Below, in pieces: positions 35,227 to 46,775 of a DNA stretch of 64,000 nucleotides. The stretch comes from Mytilisepta virgata (lineage: Eukaryota; Mollusca; Bivalvia; Mytilida; Mytilidae). Under the pieces are notes generated by a model. That model was not told the DNA's origin. It searched no databases and worked only from the letters and a program-made list of their open reading frames with translations. Positions within the stretch are counted from its first letter, which is position 1. Each line of letters opens with the position of its first letter. The position numbers and the translations under genes are program-made. The stretch is from contig CM051521.1 in the NCBI GenBank assembly GCA_028015205.1, positions 69,176,314-69,240,313 of the forward strand, written 5' to 3'.

Positions 35227-35999
35227 ATTAATCAAACTCACTCAAGCATAAAATATATGTCTTCGTGACTCAAATGTTGCTGAGTTGTGTAAAACTAAAT
35301 AAGATAATAAGATGACTATAGATGTGAAATGTCATCAATATACTACGATACTGTAAGTTCTTTAAATATTTTACCAAACTCACTCATGCATGAAATGTAT
35401 GTCTTAAGTGACTCAAATGTTGCTGAGTTGTATAGGACTAAATAAGATGACTATAGATGTGAAATTTCATTTATCGTACTTCCCTGCGTATATATCACCC
35501 TGCTCAGCCGCTCTGTAATCTCTGTATTAAGGCTTTGTGACGTATTAGGAGACATTATCCGCGACAGCAGGACTTATTAGCGACGTCACAATATGAGAGC
35601 AGGACTTATTAGCAACGTCACAATGTGAGAGCAGACGTTATCAAGCTTACCTCCAAGAGGACAAAAAAGCGTAAAAAATGTCTTACAGGGTCGACTAAAA
35701 TGTACAGAATTTGTACGATAAACAGATTATCGGGTTTTCTGAGTAAATATATTGTAAAATATCAGCCGCTCGACACAATATGAATCTTTTAGGCTCGTTC
35801 GCTTCGCTCACTCGCCAAAAATCTTCATATTTTGGCTCGCAGCTGATATTTTACGATATCAATGTGCAGAAAACCCGATAATCTATACCAATATACTACC
35901 ATACTGTAGGTTCTTTAAAAATTTTACCAAATTCACTCAAGCATAAAATTTAGGTCATGTTGACTCAAATGTTTCTGATTTTTGTTGAACTATATATGA

Positions 36000-36090
36000 T
36001 TTTGTTTGTTTAGTTGGAGTTTTACACCGTTTTCAGCACATTTGGCTATTTTGCGGTGGCCAGTTTTTATTGGTGGAGGAATGAGTCTTC
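36000..36090 (+). repeat. Interspersed repeat, SINE-like segment (partner of 801-905)
   Basis: This is the forward-orientation copy of the segment described at 801-905: TTTGTTTGTTTAGTTGGAGT, TTTACACCGTTTTCAGCACA, TTTGGCTATTTTGCGGTGGC and CAGTTTTTATTGGTGGAGGA. It sits inside the CACTCAAGC tandem array. Confidence 0.5.
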
Positions 36091-36330
36091 AGTTGTGAAA
36101 TATCATCAATACATTACCATTGACTCTTTAATAATACACCTAAATACAAAATTTTAACCAGTCACCAAAACATAAAATGTAGGTTGTAGCGACTCAAATG
36201 TTGCTGAGTTGTGTAGTACTAAATAAGATGATTGTAGGTATGAAATATCATCAATGTGCTACCATAGGTTCTTTAAAAATATACCTAAATGCAAAAATTT
36301 TACCAAATTCACTCAAGCATAAAATACAGG

Positions 36331-36886
36331 TGTTGTGCTATAAAAGATGAATGAATAGGTTTAATAATTGATATATCTCAATAGGTATCTGAGAAATGGA
36401 CCTTAATGCAAAAGCTTAACCGTGTTACTCATGCAAGAAATGTGGGTCATAATAACACAACCGTTGGAGAAATAACTTAGTGGAAAGTCTTCCAGGCAAG
36501 AAATGTGTTGCTGCGTACTTCTCCATACTGATGCTCTATGACAAATCTCGGGAAGCTAACCTGTGTGGTTCCTGAGAAAAAATGTGACAGAAATTTTTCT
36601 ATCTAAAAAATATTCTAAGTTCCATCAAACAGGAAGTGGACACGTGACAGATTCGATACTGCCTTACATGATACAGCTGTCCATACTGATACTCTGTTTC
36701 AAATATCAGGAAGCTGGCTAGTGTGGTTCCTGAGAAAAATGTGACAGAAAGTATTTTGTGATGCCAACAATGATGCAAGACGAAGGATAGTGATATACGC
36801 TATCCCTATATGTCGCCTTATATAATGTACGAGGATATAGTGGTGAAGTATTATTGATATTGATATCCATGAATTCATTGGATATG
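36331..36886. other. Intron sequence with a short direct repeat
   Basis: Two diverged copies of a segment with CATACTGATNCTCT, AATCTCGGGAAGCTAACCT / AATATCAGGAAGCTGGCTA and GTGTGGTTCCTGAGAAAAA lie at 36525-36590 and 36690-36750. Nothing coding is seen. Confidence 0.45.
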
Positions 36887-38706
36887 AAACTAGAGGCTCT
36901 CAAGAGCCTGTATCGCTCACCTGGATTTAGCTTTTCACCTTGAGCAGACCTAAAACTTTGTTGCAGTCAATTTGGCTGGTTTTTCTATAGGATTCTATGT
37001 TAAACTAATTTCAGCTGTGGCAGTCATCTTGGTTGACAGTCCAGGTCAACGGATATATTTCTAAAATAAAACCATCTAAGGATTATTTCTGCTAAGTCTT
37101 GTTCCAACTGGTTAAGTGGTTTCAGACAAGAAGATTTTTAAATGAATTTTCCTATAGGGTCCAATATTTAACAAAGTTCGGTGTGGCAGCCATCTTGGTT
37201 GACCATCCGGGTGATCGGACACATTTCTGAAAGAGGACCTCCTAAGGACCAATGCTGCCAAGTCTGGCTCCAATATGTCAAGTGGTTTCAGACAAGAAGA
37301 TTTTTCATTGAAGTATTCCATAGTGCCATATGTTAAACTACGTTTGGGTGTGGCGGCCATCTTGGTTGACAGTCTGGGTCATCGCACAAAATTCTGAAAG
37401 AGGACCATCTAAGAACAATTGCTACCATGTCTAATTCTATAAGCTTAGTGGTTCAAGACGAGATTTTTGAGTGAATTTCCCATAGGGTCCTACAATGTAT
37501 GTTAAACTAAGTTCTGCTGTGCCGGCTATCTTGGTTCACAGTCCACAAAATCAGACACATTTCTGAAAAAGGACCTCCTAAGGACCAATGCTGCCAAGTC
37601 CGGCTCCAATATGTCAAGTGGTTTCAGACAAGAAGATTTTTCGATTAATTTTCCTATAGGGCCCTATGTTAAACTAAGTTCGGTTGTAGCGGCCATCTTG
37701 GTTGACAGTCCAGGTCATCAGACACACATCTGTAAGAGGACCATCTAAGGACCATTGCTGCCAAGTCTGGTTCTAATTGGTCAAGTGGTTTAAGACAAGA
37801 AGATCTTTCACTGAATTTTCCCATAGGGCCCTATGTTAAACTAAGTTCGGCTGTGGCAGCCATCTTGGTTAACAGCCCGGGTCATTGGACATATTTCTGA
37901 AAGAGAACCTCCTAAGAACCATTACTGCCAACTTTGGTTCCAACTGGCATTGTAGTTTCATATAAGAAGATTTTTGAAATTCACCCCCCCCCTTTTTTTC
38001 TATTTTTAGTAACAGCAGCCATGTCGGTTGGAAGTCGGGGATGCCAGACATAATTTTGCAAGGGGGCCACCCTAGGACCATTCCACCAAAGTTTGGTCTA
38101 AATTGGCCTAGTGGTTTGAGAGGAAAAGATCTTTAAAGGAAAATTTACGCTGGATGCCGTCTTTAAAAGACAAAAACTCCTATAAGGGGTCAATCAATGA
38201 TTTTGGTCATCTTGACTTATTTGTAGATCTTACTTTGTGGAACATTTTTGATGTTTACAATTTGTCTTTATCTATAATAATATTCAAGATAATAACCTAA
38301 AGCTGCAAAATTTCCTTAAAATTAACAATTCAGGGGCAATAACCAAACAAAGGCTTGACCGATCCGTCTGAAAATTTCATGACAGGTAGATCTTGACCTG
38401 ATGAACATTTTTACTCCATGTCAGTTTTGTTCTAATTGCTTTAGTTTTTGAGATATAAGACAAAAACTGCAGTTTACCCCTATGTTCTATTTTTAGCCAT
38501 GTCGGCCATGTTGGTTGGCAGGCGGGGTCATCGGACACATTTTAAAACTAGATACCCTAATGATGCTTGTGGCCAAGTTTGGTTCAATTTCGCCCAGTAT
38601 TTTCAGAGGAGAAGATTTTTGTAAAAGTTAACGGACGACGGATGACGACGGACGCCAAGTGATGAGAATAGCTCACTTGACCCTTTGGGTCAGACGAGCT
38701 AAAAAT
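36887..38706 (+). repeat. Repeat family R1, copy e (complete)
   Basis: Full-length R1: 5' AACTAGAGGCTCTCAAGAGC + CTGTATCGCTCACCTGG, about six 167-bp core units, C-rich tract and TTTCTATTTTTAGTAACAGC at about 37985-38015, the 3' module, and the ACGGACGACGGATGACGACG run. The terminal hairpin is AGCTCACTTGACCCTTTGGG + TCAGACGAGCT, where one stem base pair is changed compared with other copies. Confidence 0.85.
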
Positions 38707-38739
38707 GCATTTCCAGAGAATAAAAGTGAAGCATCTCCA

Positions 38740-39484
38740 ATACAAGAAGATTTATGAAATTCACCCCTCCCCTTTCCCAACCTTTTTTTCTATTTTTAGT
38801 AACAGCAACCATGTTGGTTGGATGGTGGGGATGTCAGACATAATTTTGGAAGGGGGCCACCCAAGGACCATTCCACCAAAGTTTGGTCTCAATTGGCCCC
38901 GTGGATTGAGAGGAAATGATCTTTAAAGGACAGTTTACACTGGATGCCGTCTTTAAATGGCAAAAACTCCTATAAGGGGTCAATCATTGATTTTGGTCAT
39001 GTTGACTTATTTGTAGATCTTACTTTGTTGAACATTTTTGCTGTTTACAATTTGTCTTTATCTATAATAATATTCAAGATAATAACCTAAAACTGCAAAA
39101 TTTCCTTAAAATTAACAATTCAAGGGCAATAACCAAACAAAGGGTTGACTGATTCGTCTGAAAATTTCATGACAGGTAGATCTTGACCTGATGAACATTT
39201 TTACCCTGTCCATTTTGCTCTTAATGCTTAGTTTGTGAGATATAAGACAAAAACTGCAGTTTACTCCTATGTTCTATTTTTAGCCATGTCAGCCACGTTG
39301 GCAGGCGGGGTCATCGGACATATTTTTTAAACTAGATACCCTGATGATGCTTGTGGCCAAGTTTGGTTAAATTTGGCCTAGTAGTTTCAGAGGAGAAGAT
39401 TTTTGTAAAAGTTAACGGAGGACGGACGCTGGACGCCAAGTGATGAGAATAGCTCACTTGACCCTTTGGGACAGGTGAGCTAAT
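38740..39484 (+). repeat. Repeat family R1, copy f (3' half only)
   Basis: This directly follows copy e. It contains the C-rich tract with TTTCTATTTTTAGTAACAGC, the CAATCATTGATTTTGGTCAT module, TATAATAATATTCAAGATAA, GGGCAATAACCAAACAAAGG, the GGAGGACGGACGCTGGACGC run and the end hairpin AGCTCACTTGACCCTTTGGG + ACAGGTGAGCT. The 5' hairpin and 167-bp core units are missing, so this is a tandem duplication of the R1 3' half or a second truncated insertion. Confidence 0.8.
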
Positions 39485-40248
39485 TAAAGGCAGAACCTTA
39501 TGAGTCACTCATGTATTAAATACAGGTCAAATTAACCCAACTGTTCCTCATCTGTGTTCAATGTTATAGGAGGATTGCAATGCATGGTTAATATCATTGA
39601 TATATCTTAATGGGTTTCTGAGAAATGGACCTAAACATTAAAACTTTTCCAAGCCAGACAGGCATTCATACGGATGCACATACATATGGACATACAAGGG
39701 TAAATCTGTATGCCCTTGGCATGTTCATCGTTGGGCCACAAAAATATATCATCCCAAACTGCTGAAAAATAGAAATTCAAACATTCCAAAAATGTGGTGA
39801 TAGCTGAAATCCAATTGTTCAAAACTATGACAAAAGATAGCTATAGTCCCAAACTGGTGGTAACAAAAAGTTTATCTTAATTAAGTCCTTAACAATGATG
39901 ATATATATTTTGGTTTCAAATTGGTGATAACAAATATTTGAACACTCAAAATTGTGGCGATAAAAGAAATCTTATGGTCCAAAACTGGGGTGATAAGATA
40001 AATCTTAAGATAGTCCCACATAAAATTCTTGATACCAATTTGGATGCAAAAGATGTGCACATTTGGTCGATTTACGACTCATCAGTTGTGCTGAAGGCCT
40101 AAAATGTTGAAAACCAAAACAACAATCCAAAAGGTTGAAGGGCAAATTCAAAAATACCAAATTGACCAAAAGGGGTAAAACCAAAACCATCTAAGATCAG
40201 AGCCATGTATGCAGTAGTGATAAAAGTCTTGACAAGAATTATTAGTAC
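39485..40248. other. Intron sequence, nothing recognised
   Basis: AT-rich intron DNA next to the exon at 40249. Faint repetition of AAACTGGNGNTAACAAA / CCAAAACTGG phrases at 39760-40010 suggests an old tandem repeat. No gene is seen. Confidence 0.4.
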
Positions 40249-40378
40249 CTGTTTCTACCGCTATAGCACCAATCAATACTGCTGGTATTGCCATGACAAC
40301 ACATCCCACAGCTGCTACAAATGATAAAATTTGTGCATTGGTAGCAGTTTTTGCTGACAGTACACGCTGGAAATAAAC
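40249..40378 (-). CDS. SLC5A7: High-affinity choline transporter, internal exon ([12 protein letters not shown])
   Basis: In the transcript sense the exon follows TTATTTGTAG and ends GAAACAG|GTACTA. It encodes 43 residues plus one base: [20 protein letters not shown], then a hydrophobic run with [15 protein letters not shown], ending VET. This is the block following the GGIPWQ motif of the previous exon and leads into D-W-N-M-T of the next (phase 1 join). Block order and spacing match CHT1 with no insertions. Confidence 0.96.
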
Positions 40379-40505
40379 CTACAAATAAAAAATGTTCATT
40401 TGAGCATAAGTTACAATAGATAAAAAATAATATCATGATTTATTAAATGTCTTAGATTACTTACTTAAGAAATAAAGAATCTCTCATATGACTGAACATA
40501 AATTT

Positions 40506-40808
40506 ACTCTAAGTTGTATATGACTTATTTTGAATTAACTCTATAAGTTGTATTTAACTTATTTTGAATTTACTCTACAAGTTGTATATGACTTATTTTG
40601 AATTTACTCTACAAGTTGTATTTGACTTATTTCGAAGTTACTCTACAAGTTGTATTTTACTTATTTTGAATTTACTCTACAAGGTTGTATTTGACTTATT
40701 TTGAATTTACTCTACAAGTTGTATTTGACTTATTTTGAATTTACTCTACAAGTTGTATTTGACTTATTTTGAAATTACTCTACAAGTTGTATTTGACTTA
40801 TTTCAAAA
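40506..40808. repeat. Tandem array, 34-bp unit, about nine copies
   Basis: The unit is approximately ACTCTACAAGTTGTATTTGA followed by CTTATTTTGAATTT. The first two units are slightly shorter or altered (ACTCTAAGTTG, ACTCTATAAGTTG) and the inner ones almost identical. It lies about 130 bases upstream, in gene sense, of the 40249-40378 exon's acceptor. Confidence 0.93.
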
Positions 40809-41249
40809 TTGGGTGCTGAAGACATCAATAAAATAAACTTGTGCTAAAATCTCCAACATATAAGAACTGCTCTTAACTGATTTTACAAGGCTTTTATTCA
40901 AAGAATGCTATATTCTTAACAATGCTGTGTGAATAAACGTAAATTTATCCATAAAAAATCTATGAAAACTCACAATGTCTCATATTTTCTATTTTGAATT
41001 TAAACTATTAATATGTTAAAAGAGAAGTTCTAGGTTTTGAAATAATTTTACTTGTAAAAGTGTTTGTACATTAGCATTTTGAATTTTGCCTTCTTTTGGA
41101 TTCAATATAAATACAAATTAACAAACTTAAGACTTTGAAAACTAGAAATACTTGATACCCCTGCCTTACATAAGATACATGAAAGGAAATGTCAATATTT
41201 TGGATAGGAAAACTCCAACAGCAGTGAGATGAAATTTTTAAAAAGCTGT
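40809..41249. other. Intron sequence, nothing recognised
   Basis: AT-rich intron DNA without a visible repeat unit, element end or protein-like frame. Confidence 0.4.
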
Positions 41250-41540
41250 GAGTTATGCTCACTTAATGATACCCCTATATACAGTGGTTTAGGAGGAGTT
41301 GCGAATGGCATCATGGTACCCCCTATCACAATGAAAGTCAAAGTCCATGTTTTTCTATGGGAAACCCAAAAATTGGTCCGATCAAATTCTAAAATAGGAG
41401 GTGCACAATGCCATCATGGGATGAAGATTCTCTGAAAGTTTCATCAAATTCTATTCAGTTGTTTAGGAAGAGTTGCGGATACAAACGTCGGATGAATGGA
41501 CGGACGGACAAACGGGCGGACTAGTGGGGGTATAATAACT
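41250..41540 (+). repeat. Repeat with GGACGGAC run, relative of 32735-33295
   Basis: It shares GTGGTTTAGGAGGAGTTGCG, AAAATAGGAGGTGCACAATG, GAAAGTTTCATCAAATTCTA and GAGTTGCGGATACAAACGTC with the array at 32735-33295. It ends GGACGGACGGACAAACGGGC + GGACTAGTGGGGGTATAATA. Confidence 0.7.
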
Positions 41541-41737
41541 GTCACCTGATTGGCTAGTTGAAAGTTCAAAGGTGAAAAAAGAAACGTGTCAATCAGTTTC
41601 ATTTCTGTTACAAGTCATTTATACCATGGCTTACTTGTAAACATATTTAAGGAAACTCACGGAATTTAGCGTTCGTTTCATTAAATATGTTAACTCTTAA
41701 AAGCTATATTATAAATAGTACTTAATACAGGACCTGT

Positions 41738-42235
41738 TCCACATCGGACCGGGTATCATCCCGAGACTCCCATATTGGACCAAGAGCCTATTAAGGGGTA
41801 AACGATTCACCATATGTACCGAAATCGTGGTATTTTTCCCGATGGTTCGATACACCATACGTGGGGCCGCTTACGTTATTAACGATACGGTTGTTTTTAT
41901 TTACGTAGTTTCAGAACTGGGGCAAAAATTTTATATGCCTTTGGTATTTTAGCCATGATTTGATTCATATCGTTTTGAAAGTTTTCAAAAATTAATCGAA
42001 AGTTAAATGTTTGGTTGGGGTCGATACACATAATTCTTTTTTTATATGAACATCAGCGGCCTGTCATGGTGGAGATGGAATTCGAAACAATTTCTAACTC
42101 AATGGATGGAACTAAAAACGTATCGCAAATCTATTGAAATATCGCAATACGTATCATTTGTCAAAAAAGTGCACCATTAACCCCTAGGTCCAATATTGGT
42201 CGAGGGATGATACCTGGTTCAATATGGATTAAATT
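41738..42235. mobile_element. Possible MITE with imperfect terminal inverted repeats
   Basis: About 55 bases at the left (CACATCGGACCGGGTATCAT, CCATATTGGACCAAGAGCCT, ATTAAGGGG) pair imperfectly with the right end (CATTAACCCCTAGGTCCAAT, ATTGGTCGAGGGATGATACC, TGGTTCAATATGG). The 500-bp segment has no coding frame. No confident target duplication was seen. Confidence 0.45.
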
Positions 42236-43393
42236 ATGTATTAATCTGTTTACCATATACTGCCAAAGTACGTATATTCAAACGCACCCTGTCTGATATG
42301 GCCATATCAGCACTTGAATTAATGGGTTATTAGCCCAAGGTGTGCAGATATGGAATGTTCACATGTTACACATATGTAAAAAGCCATCATATTTATTACA
42401 TGTACTAATTAATAAGTATATGATCAGAAGCCTTATAATTTGTCTTGTTCAATACATTTCTGTTTTTCAAATAAATAAAAAAGTTTTGATCTCCATCATC
42501 TGTCAGATTTGAAGGGTCTTAAGGTTTTACATCAGAGGATATCTACATGTATGATCATTCCATTACATTTACACTTCTGTGCCTTTTCATAATTCATATA
42601 TAGATTTTTAAGTTGTATTTTAAAGAAATAATTATGGAAAATGTGATGTATTTGAGTTTTTATAATGGATATGACTTCCTTACTGAAATTTTATATAAAG
42701 AGTATTTAACAGAAGTAGAAGATGTGATAAGGCTAACATTTTGCCTGCAAGAATAGTCGAATAACTGGCTATTGATATTCTGCAGTCATATTGTATAATC
42801 CTTAAACCATGAAAACCACAATTTATTTCTGTAAATATTTGTTCTACTTTCTGTAGTTATTACCTCTGAAAAGTGTTACAACACTGTGTGATAAATTCAT
42901 TGAAAATGGCAGACTTTGGACATACACAATGGAGCTATTTCATCCATAAATATGCCTCTGTCTGAATGATTAATTCGAGGGTAAGTTTCCATTGGCTCAA
43001 GGAAGTAACATTCAGTCGTTTGTTGGGTTTGTGGGTGGTGGAGCTTCACCTATGGTATAACATGCATCTTGTTCGTATTATACCATAGCTTTAAGCTCCA
43101 CCCATTCGGTATATCTAACAATGGATTTCTGAAATTATGGTGTAAGATTAAGATCTGCATATATTATACCATGCTTTTGTACATCCACCAGAAATAAACA
43201 AATTATTTTCGAAAAAGATCAAAGAAATTTTAGTCATTTATGTTACAATCTATAATTATTAAACTATGAAATACAGTAATGCTAATAACTAAATTTATGT
43301 TATGGGAACTTATTATGCACACCGAAACATGTACTCATAAATATTAATGTAACATTTTACTATATTTCTTTATCAGATCTATATTCTGTATAC
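42236..43393. other. Intron sequence with one hairpin
   Basis: Mostly AT-rich single-copy-looking intron. At 43035-43104 GGTGGAGCTTCACCTATGGT + ATAA pairs with TTATACCATAGCTTTAAGCT + CCACC, a stem of about 25 bp with a few mismatches and a 22-base loop. A third partial copy, ATTATACCATGCTTTT, lies near 43160. Confidence 0.5.
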
Positions 43394-43546
43394 CTGCCAT
43401 GGTATTCCACCAAATATCAAGAGAAGATAACTATCTATATAACTTCCAGCAAATTTAGGATCCACGTCTCTCACCCATAGTGTAGTCGCATTTACTGAAA
43501 TACTTTCTGTAGCCTCATTTGTCATTGCAAAAGGTATAGTTAACCA
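43394..43546 (-). CDS. SLC5A7: High-affinity choline transporter, internal exon ending GGIPWQ
   Basis: In transcript sense the acceptor is AATTTTACAG and the donor GGCAG|GTATA; length is 153 bases, exactly 51 codons in phase 0. It begins [20 protein letters not shown], with a potential N-glycosylation sequon N-A-T, and ends [13 protein letters not shown]. The first part is the extracellular loop that is variable in CHT1 proteins, and the last part is the start of the conserved GGIPWQ block continued by VYFQRV in the next exon. Confidence 0.96.
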
Positions 43547-43614
43547 CTGTAAAATTTAGACACAATAATTCCGAAACTCAGAAATCAATTTAGCCAATTG
43601 TCTAAGAGTGACAG

Positions 43615-44395
43615 ATAACAACATGAGGTTGCACGTGTTATCGTGCAAAGTATACCCCCACTCTTTTTTAATTTTGAAAATTGGGAAAACAGACTTGAAA
43701 AGTTTGACGAAAAATTTTAAGTAAACATACGGTATTGTAAAATTTGTAAGTATCGGCAATCGGGAAGTGCTTCCTTGACAGACCTGAAAATAGGAGAGAC
43801 GATTCAACGATGGTCATAAAGCTACAGGCCAAATATCAAAAAATTTCGTTGCACAGAAGCCGAGATAAGTGTGACTCAAATTCCAGTTTGAACGGATGGA
43901 CAGACAGACAGACAAGGTAAATCCAGTATACCACCCACTCCGTAAAGAAGTGAAGAAAAGTTTTAGCAAAATTTCCATGTAAACATAAGGTATTGTAAAG
44001 TAATGGCAAACAGGAAGTGGCTCATGACATACCTGAAAATACGAGAGATGATACAACTCATGGTCATAAAGCTACAGGCCAAATATCAAAACATTCCCTT
44101 GCACAGAAGCAGAGAAAAGTTTGATGAAAAATTTCATGTAAACATAAGGTATTGTAAAATTTGTAAGTTTCGGCAAGCATGAAGTGGTTCCTTCACAGAC
44201 CTGAAAATAGGAGAGACGATAATACTCATGGTCATAAAGCTACAGGCCAAATATCAAAACATTCCGTTGCACAGAAGCCGAGATAAGTGTGACGAAAAAT
44301 TTCAGTTTGAACGAACGGACGGACGGACGGACAAGGTGAATCCAGTATACAAGCCACTCTGTAGAGTGGCAGTATATTTCTGGGGGCATGGTAAG
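43615..44395 (+). repeat. Tandem array of about 170-bp units ending in a GGAC run
   Basis: Three to four units share AAAATTTCATGTAAACATAA, GGTATTGTAAAATTTGTAAG, CAGACCTGAAAATAGGAGAG, CATGGTCATAAAGCTACAGG and CCAAATATCAAAACATTCCG. A GACAGACAGACAAGG run (about 43900) and a GGACGGACGGACGGACAAGG run (about 44317) each close a unit and are followed by TCCAGTATAC and a CACTC(T/C)GTA hairpin (GCCACTCTGTAGAGTGGC at 44352-44369). Confidence 0.75.
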
Positions 44396-44411
44396 TTTAA
44401 ATGGCAATAGA

Positions 44412-45945
44412 TAATAAACAACTGCGCCATGAGCGCATTATACGCCTGTCGTCCAGAAAATTAAATTTCACCAATTAACATATAGACCCTTTGATTTTGT
44501 TCCTTATTTTTGATGAACAAGTCACATCCCACTCTGGAAGAGAAAATCGAAATTTCATAAAAAAAAAGTATAAAGACCTTTAGACTATCACAACAAACAA
44601 CTGGATGTGTAAAGTTTGAAGTAAATCGGACTTATGCCTTCTTAAGATACAGAGTGACATGTGAAAAATTCCCAATTTTCCAATGAACAATGTTCCATAA
44701 TTTCGAAATTTGAACGAATAAAATTCCATAACCATCCAGTGTGAAAAATGGACGGTTTTCCATGACTTTTCAAAAGATAAAGTTCCATAACTCCAAAATG
44801 TCATATCCGAAATTTATAAAAAAAAAAAAATCAAATAAATAAATAAATAGCTTCAATAGATATAAACAAGTAACCAAAGTTTCATGAAAATTGGTCAAAG
44901 CGTTTTTTAGTTATTGTCCGAAAACTGGAACCCCCCCCTTTTTTTTATGAATAAAGTCCCATAACTCCAAAACGTAAAAAAAATCAGAAAGGGAATTTAT
45001 GTCAATAGATATAAACAATTCATCAAAGTTTCATGAAAATTGCTGAAAGCATTTTTTAGTTAGAGTTTGAAAATTGGAAAATCCCCCCTTTTTTAAGAAT
45101 AAAGTCCCTAAACTCGGGAACCTAAAACCGGAAATTTATAAAAATCGAAAGGGAACTTGCTTTAATAGATATTAACAATTCACCAGTTTCATGAAAATTG
45201 CTCAAAGCATTTTTGAGTAACAGCCCGAAAACTGGAAAATCCCCCCTTTTTAGCTCACCTGTCCTAAAAGGACATGCTAGCTTTTGCCATCATTTGGCGT
45301 CCGTCGTAAACTTTTTCAAAGATCCTAAGGGTATCTAGAATAAAGTTTGTGTTTTATTTTCTTGTCCGTCAAGAAACATGGCCGCCATGGCTAAAAATAG
45401 AACATAGGGGGTAAACTGCAGTTTTTGGCTTACATCTCAAAAACTAAAGATTTAGAGTAAAACTGACATGCCATAAAAATGTTCATCAGGTCAAAGTCTA
45501 CCTGCTATGAAATTTTCAGATGAATCGGTCAACCATTTGATGTGTTACTGCCCCTGAATTGTTAATTTTAAGGAAATTTTGCAGTTTTAGGATATTAACT
45601 TGAATATTATTATAGATAAAGACAAAATGTAAACAGCAAAAATGTTCAGCAAAGTAAGATCTACAAATAAGTCAACATGAACAAAATCATCAATTGACCC
45701 CTTATAGGAGTTTTGCCCTTGAAAGATTATTTACATGTAAACAGAAAGTAATGGTCTGACATATCGTCAGATGTTTAGAACATAACTTGAAATAAATAAA
45801 ATGGTAGCTGTACAAGTAAAATGGAAGGTCAAGGTCATTGAAAAAGTACATAGCAACCGATGAAAAAGTCCCTAGCAACCATATATATTTGGGACAGACA
45901 ACGGTATACCATAATACGTCTTGCTTTAATAACGGGCTTATAAAA
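44412..45945 (+). mobile_element. Repeat element RX, copy 2 (contains an R1 fragment)
   Basis: It starts ATAAACAACTGCGCCATGAG + CGCATTATACGCC and ends ACAACGGTATACCATAATAC + GTC, then AACGGGCTTATAAAAA, matching copy 1 at 10166-10626. Core units carry AAAGTTCCATAACTCC / AAAGTCCCATAACTCC, TAGATATAAACAATTCACCA and AAGTTTCATGAAAATTG modules with C-rich tracts near 44930, 45085 and 45240. An R1 fragment in reverse orientation interrupts it at about 45249-45735. It is non-coding. Confidence 0.72.
45249..45735 (-). repeat. Repeat family R1, copy g (3' part, reverse orientation, inside RX)
   Basis: Read on the plus strand it starts with the R1 terminal hairpin (TAGCTCACCTGTCCTAAAAG + GACATGCTAGC), then GGCGTCCGTCGTAAAC, GGCCGCCATGGCTAAAAATA + GAACATA, TCAATTGACCCCTTATAGGA at its far end. 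Core units and the 5' hairpin are missing. Confidence 0.78.
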
Positions 45946-46775
45946 ATGCAGCAATTAAAATGACAATTATTTTACTGATATCATATAAACTAAATTACAG
46001 TATCTGTTATAAATTAAATTATTTATCTGTGTATATAAGATAAACTTTTTACTGCCTTTCTGACCTGCAGCAATGAGAATCTTAGCTAGTTTTACAGTTA
46101 AAACTGCTATCTAAATTATGACAGAAATAAATGGAAATGGTGAGCTGTCAAAAGGGGCGTAAAACGACTAAAATGTATAAAATACACAAGTCGAACAAAA
46201 CCAAACATAAAATCGTAAAAAAAACAACAACAAACTAAAAAGTTAAAAATACTCAACGTTTCGACCAATATGGTCTTGATCACGAGTATGTAAAAAATAA
46301 AAATAAAAAGGTGTTGACTCTTTGAAACCCAGAGCAAGACTGAGTCCGTACATAAAATGTAAACAAAAACAAATAAAACAAAAAATGTTGACGTGGGTGT
46401 CCTCAGTAAAAAGTACTTCATCAGTAGAAAATACATAAATGGCAAGGTAGATAGTAAAACTATATAGTAAAAATATGTAAAATAATATATTTGACGTTGT
46501 GATGTATAGAAAATGTACTATATAAGATAACTGTACCGCAAAACGTTGGTCTGCATACTTAGTAAATGAACTGAAATTAAGAATTTTTTACATTAATTCC
46601 ACGGGGTCGGAGTGTCCCCAGGATAAAAATTATTTTCTGCTCAAGGCGTTGTCTGTATTGTCTTCCTCCGTTAACTGTCCTTAAAACGGAACGACAATTC
46701 CGTTTCACTAACTCCAGTCTTTCATCAATTTCGTTTCGTCCTACCATCCATCAATTAAATACACATTCTCTGTTA

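Larger units (their letters stand above)
33296..36330 (+). repeat. Tandem array of about 140-bp units, interrupted by an R2 element
   Basis: Units at 33330-33630, 35230-35480 and 35885-36330 share CACTCAAGCATAAAAT, AGGTCATG(T)TGACTCAAATG, TTGCTGAGTTGTGTA, ACTAAATAAGATGACT and GAAATATCATCAATATACTA. R2 copy b interrupts it at 33635-35226. A second interruption at about 35480-35885 contains CCGCTCGACACAATATGAAT with ATATTGTAAAATATCAGC and its reverse complement, that is, an inverted-repeat insertion, and GACGTCACAATGTGAGAGCA doublets. Confidence 0.65.

Noticed and set aside
46116..46445. 109-codon minus-strand frame and its twin at 53184-53528
   Set aside because: Both lie in the inverted terminal copies of the Penelope-like element, in untranslated sequence; Phe/Leu-rich from T-runs.
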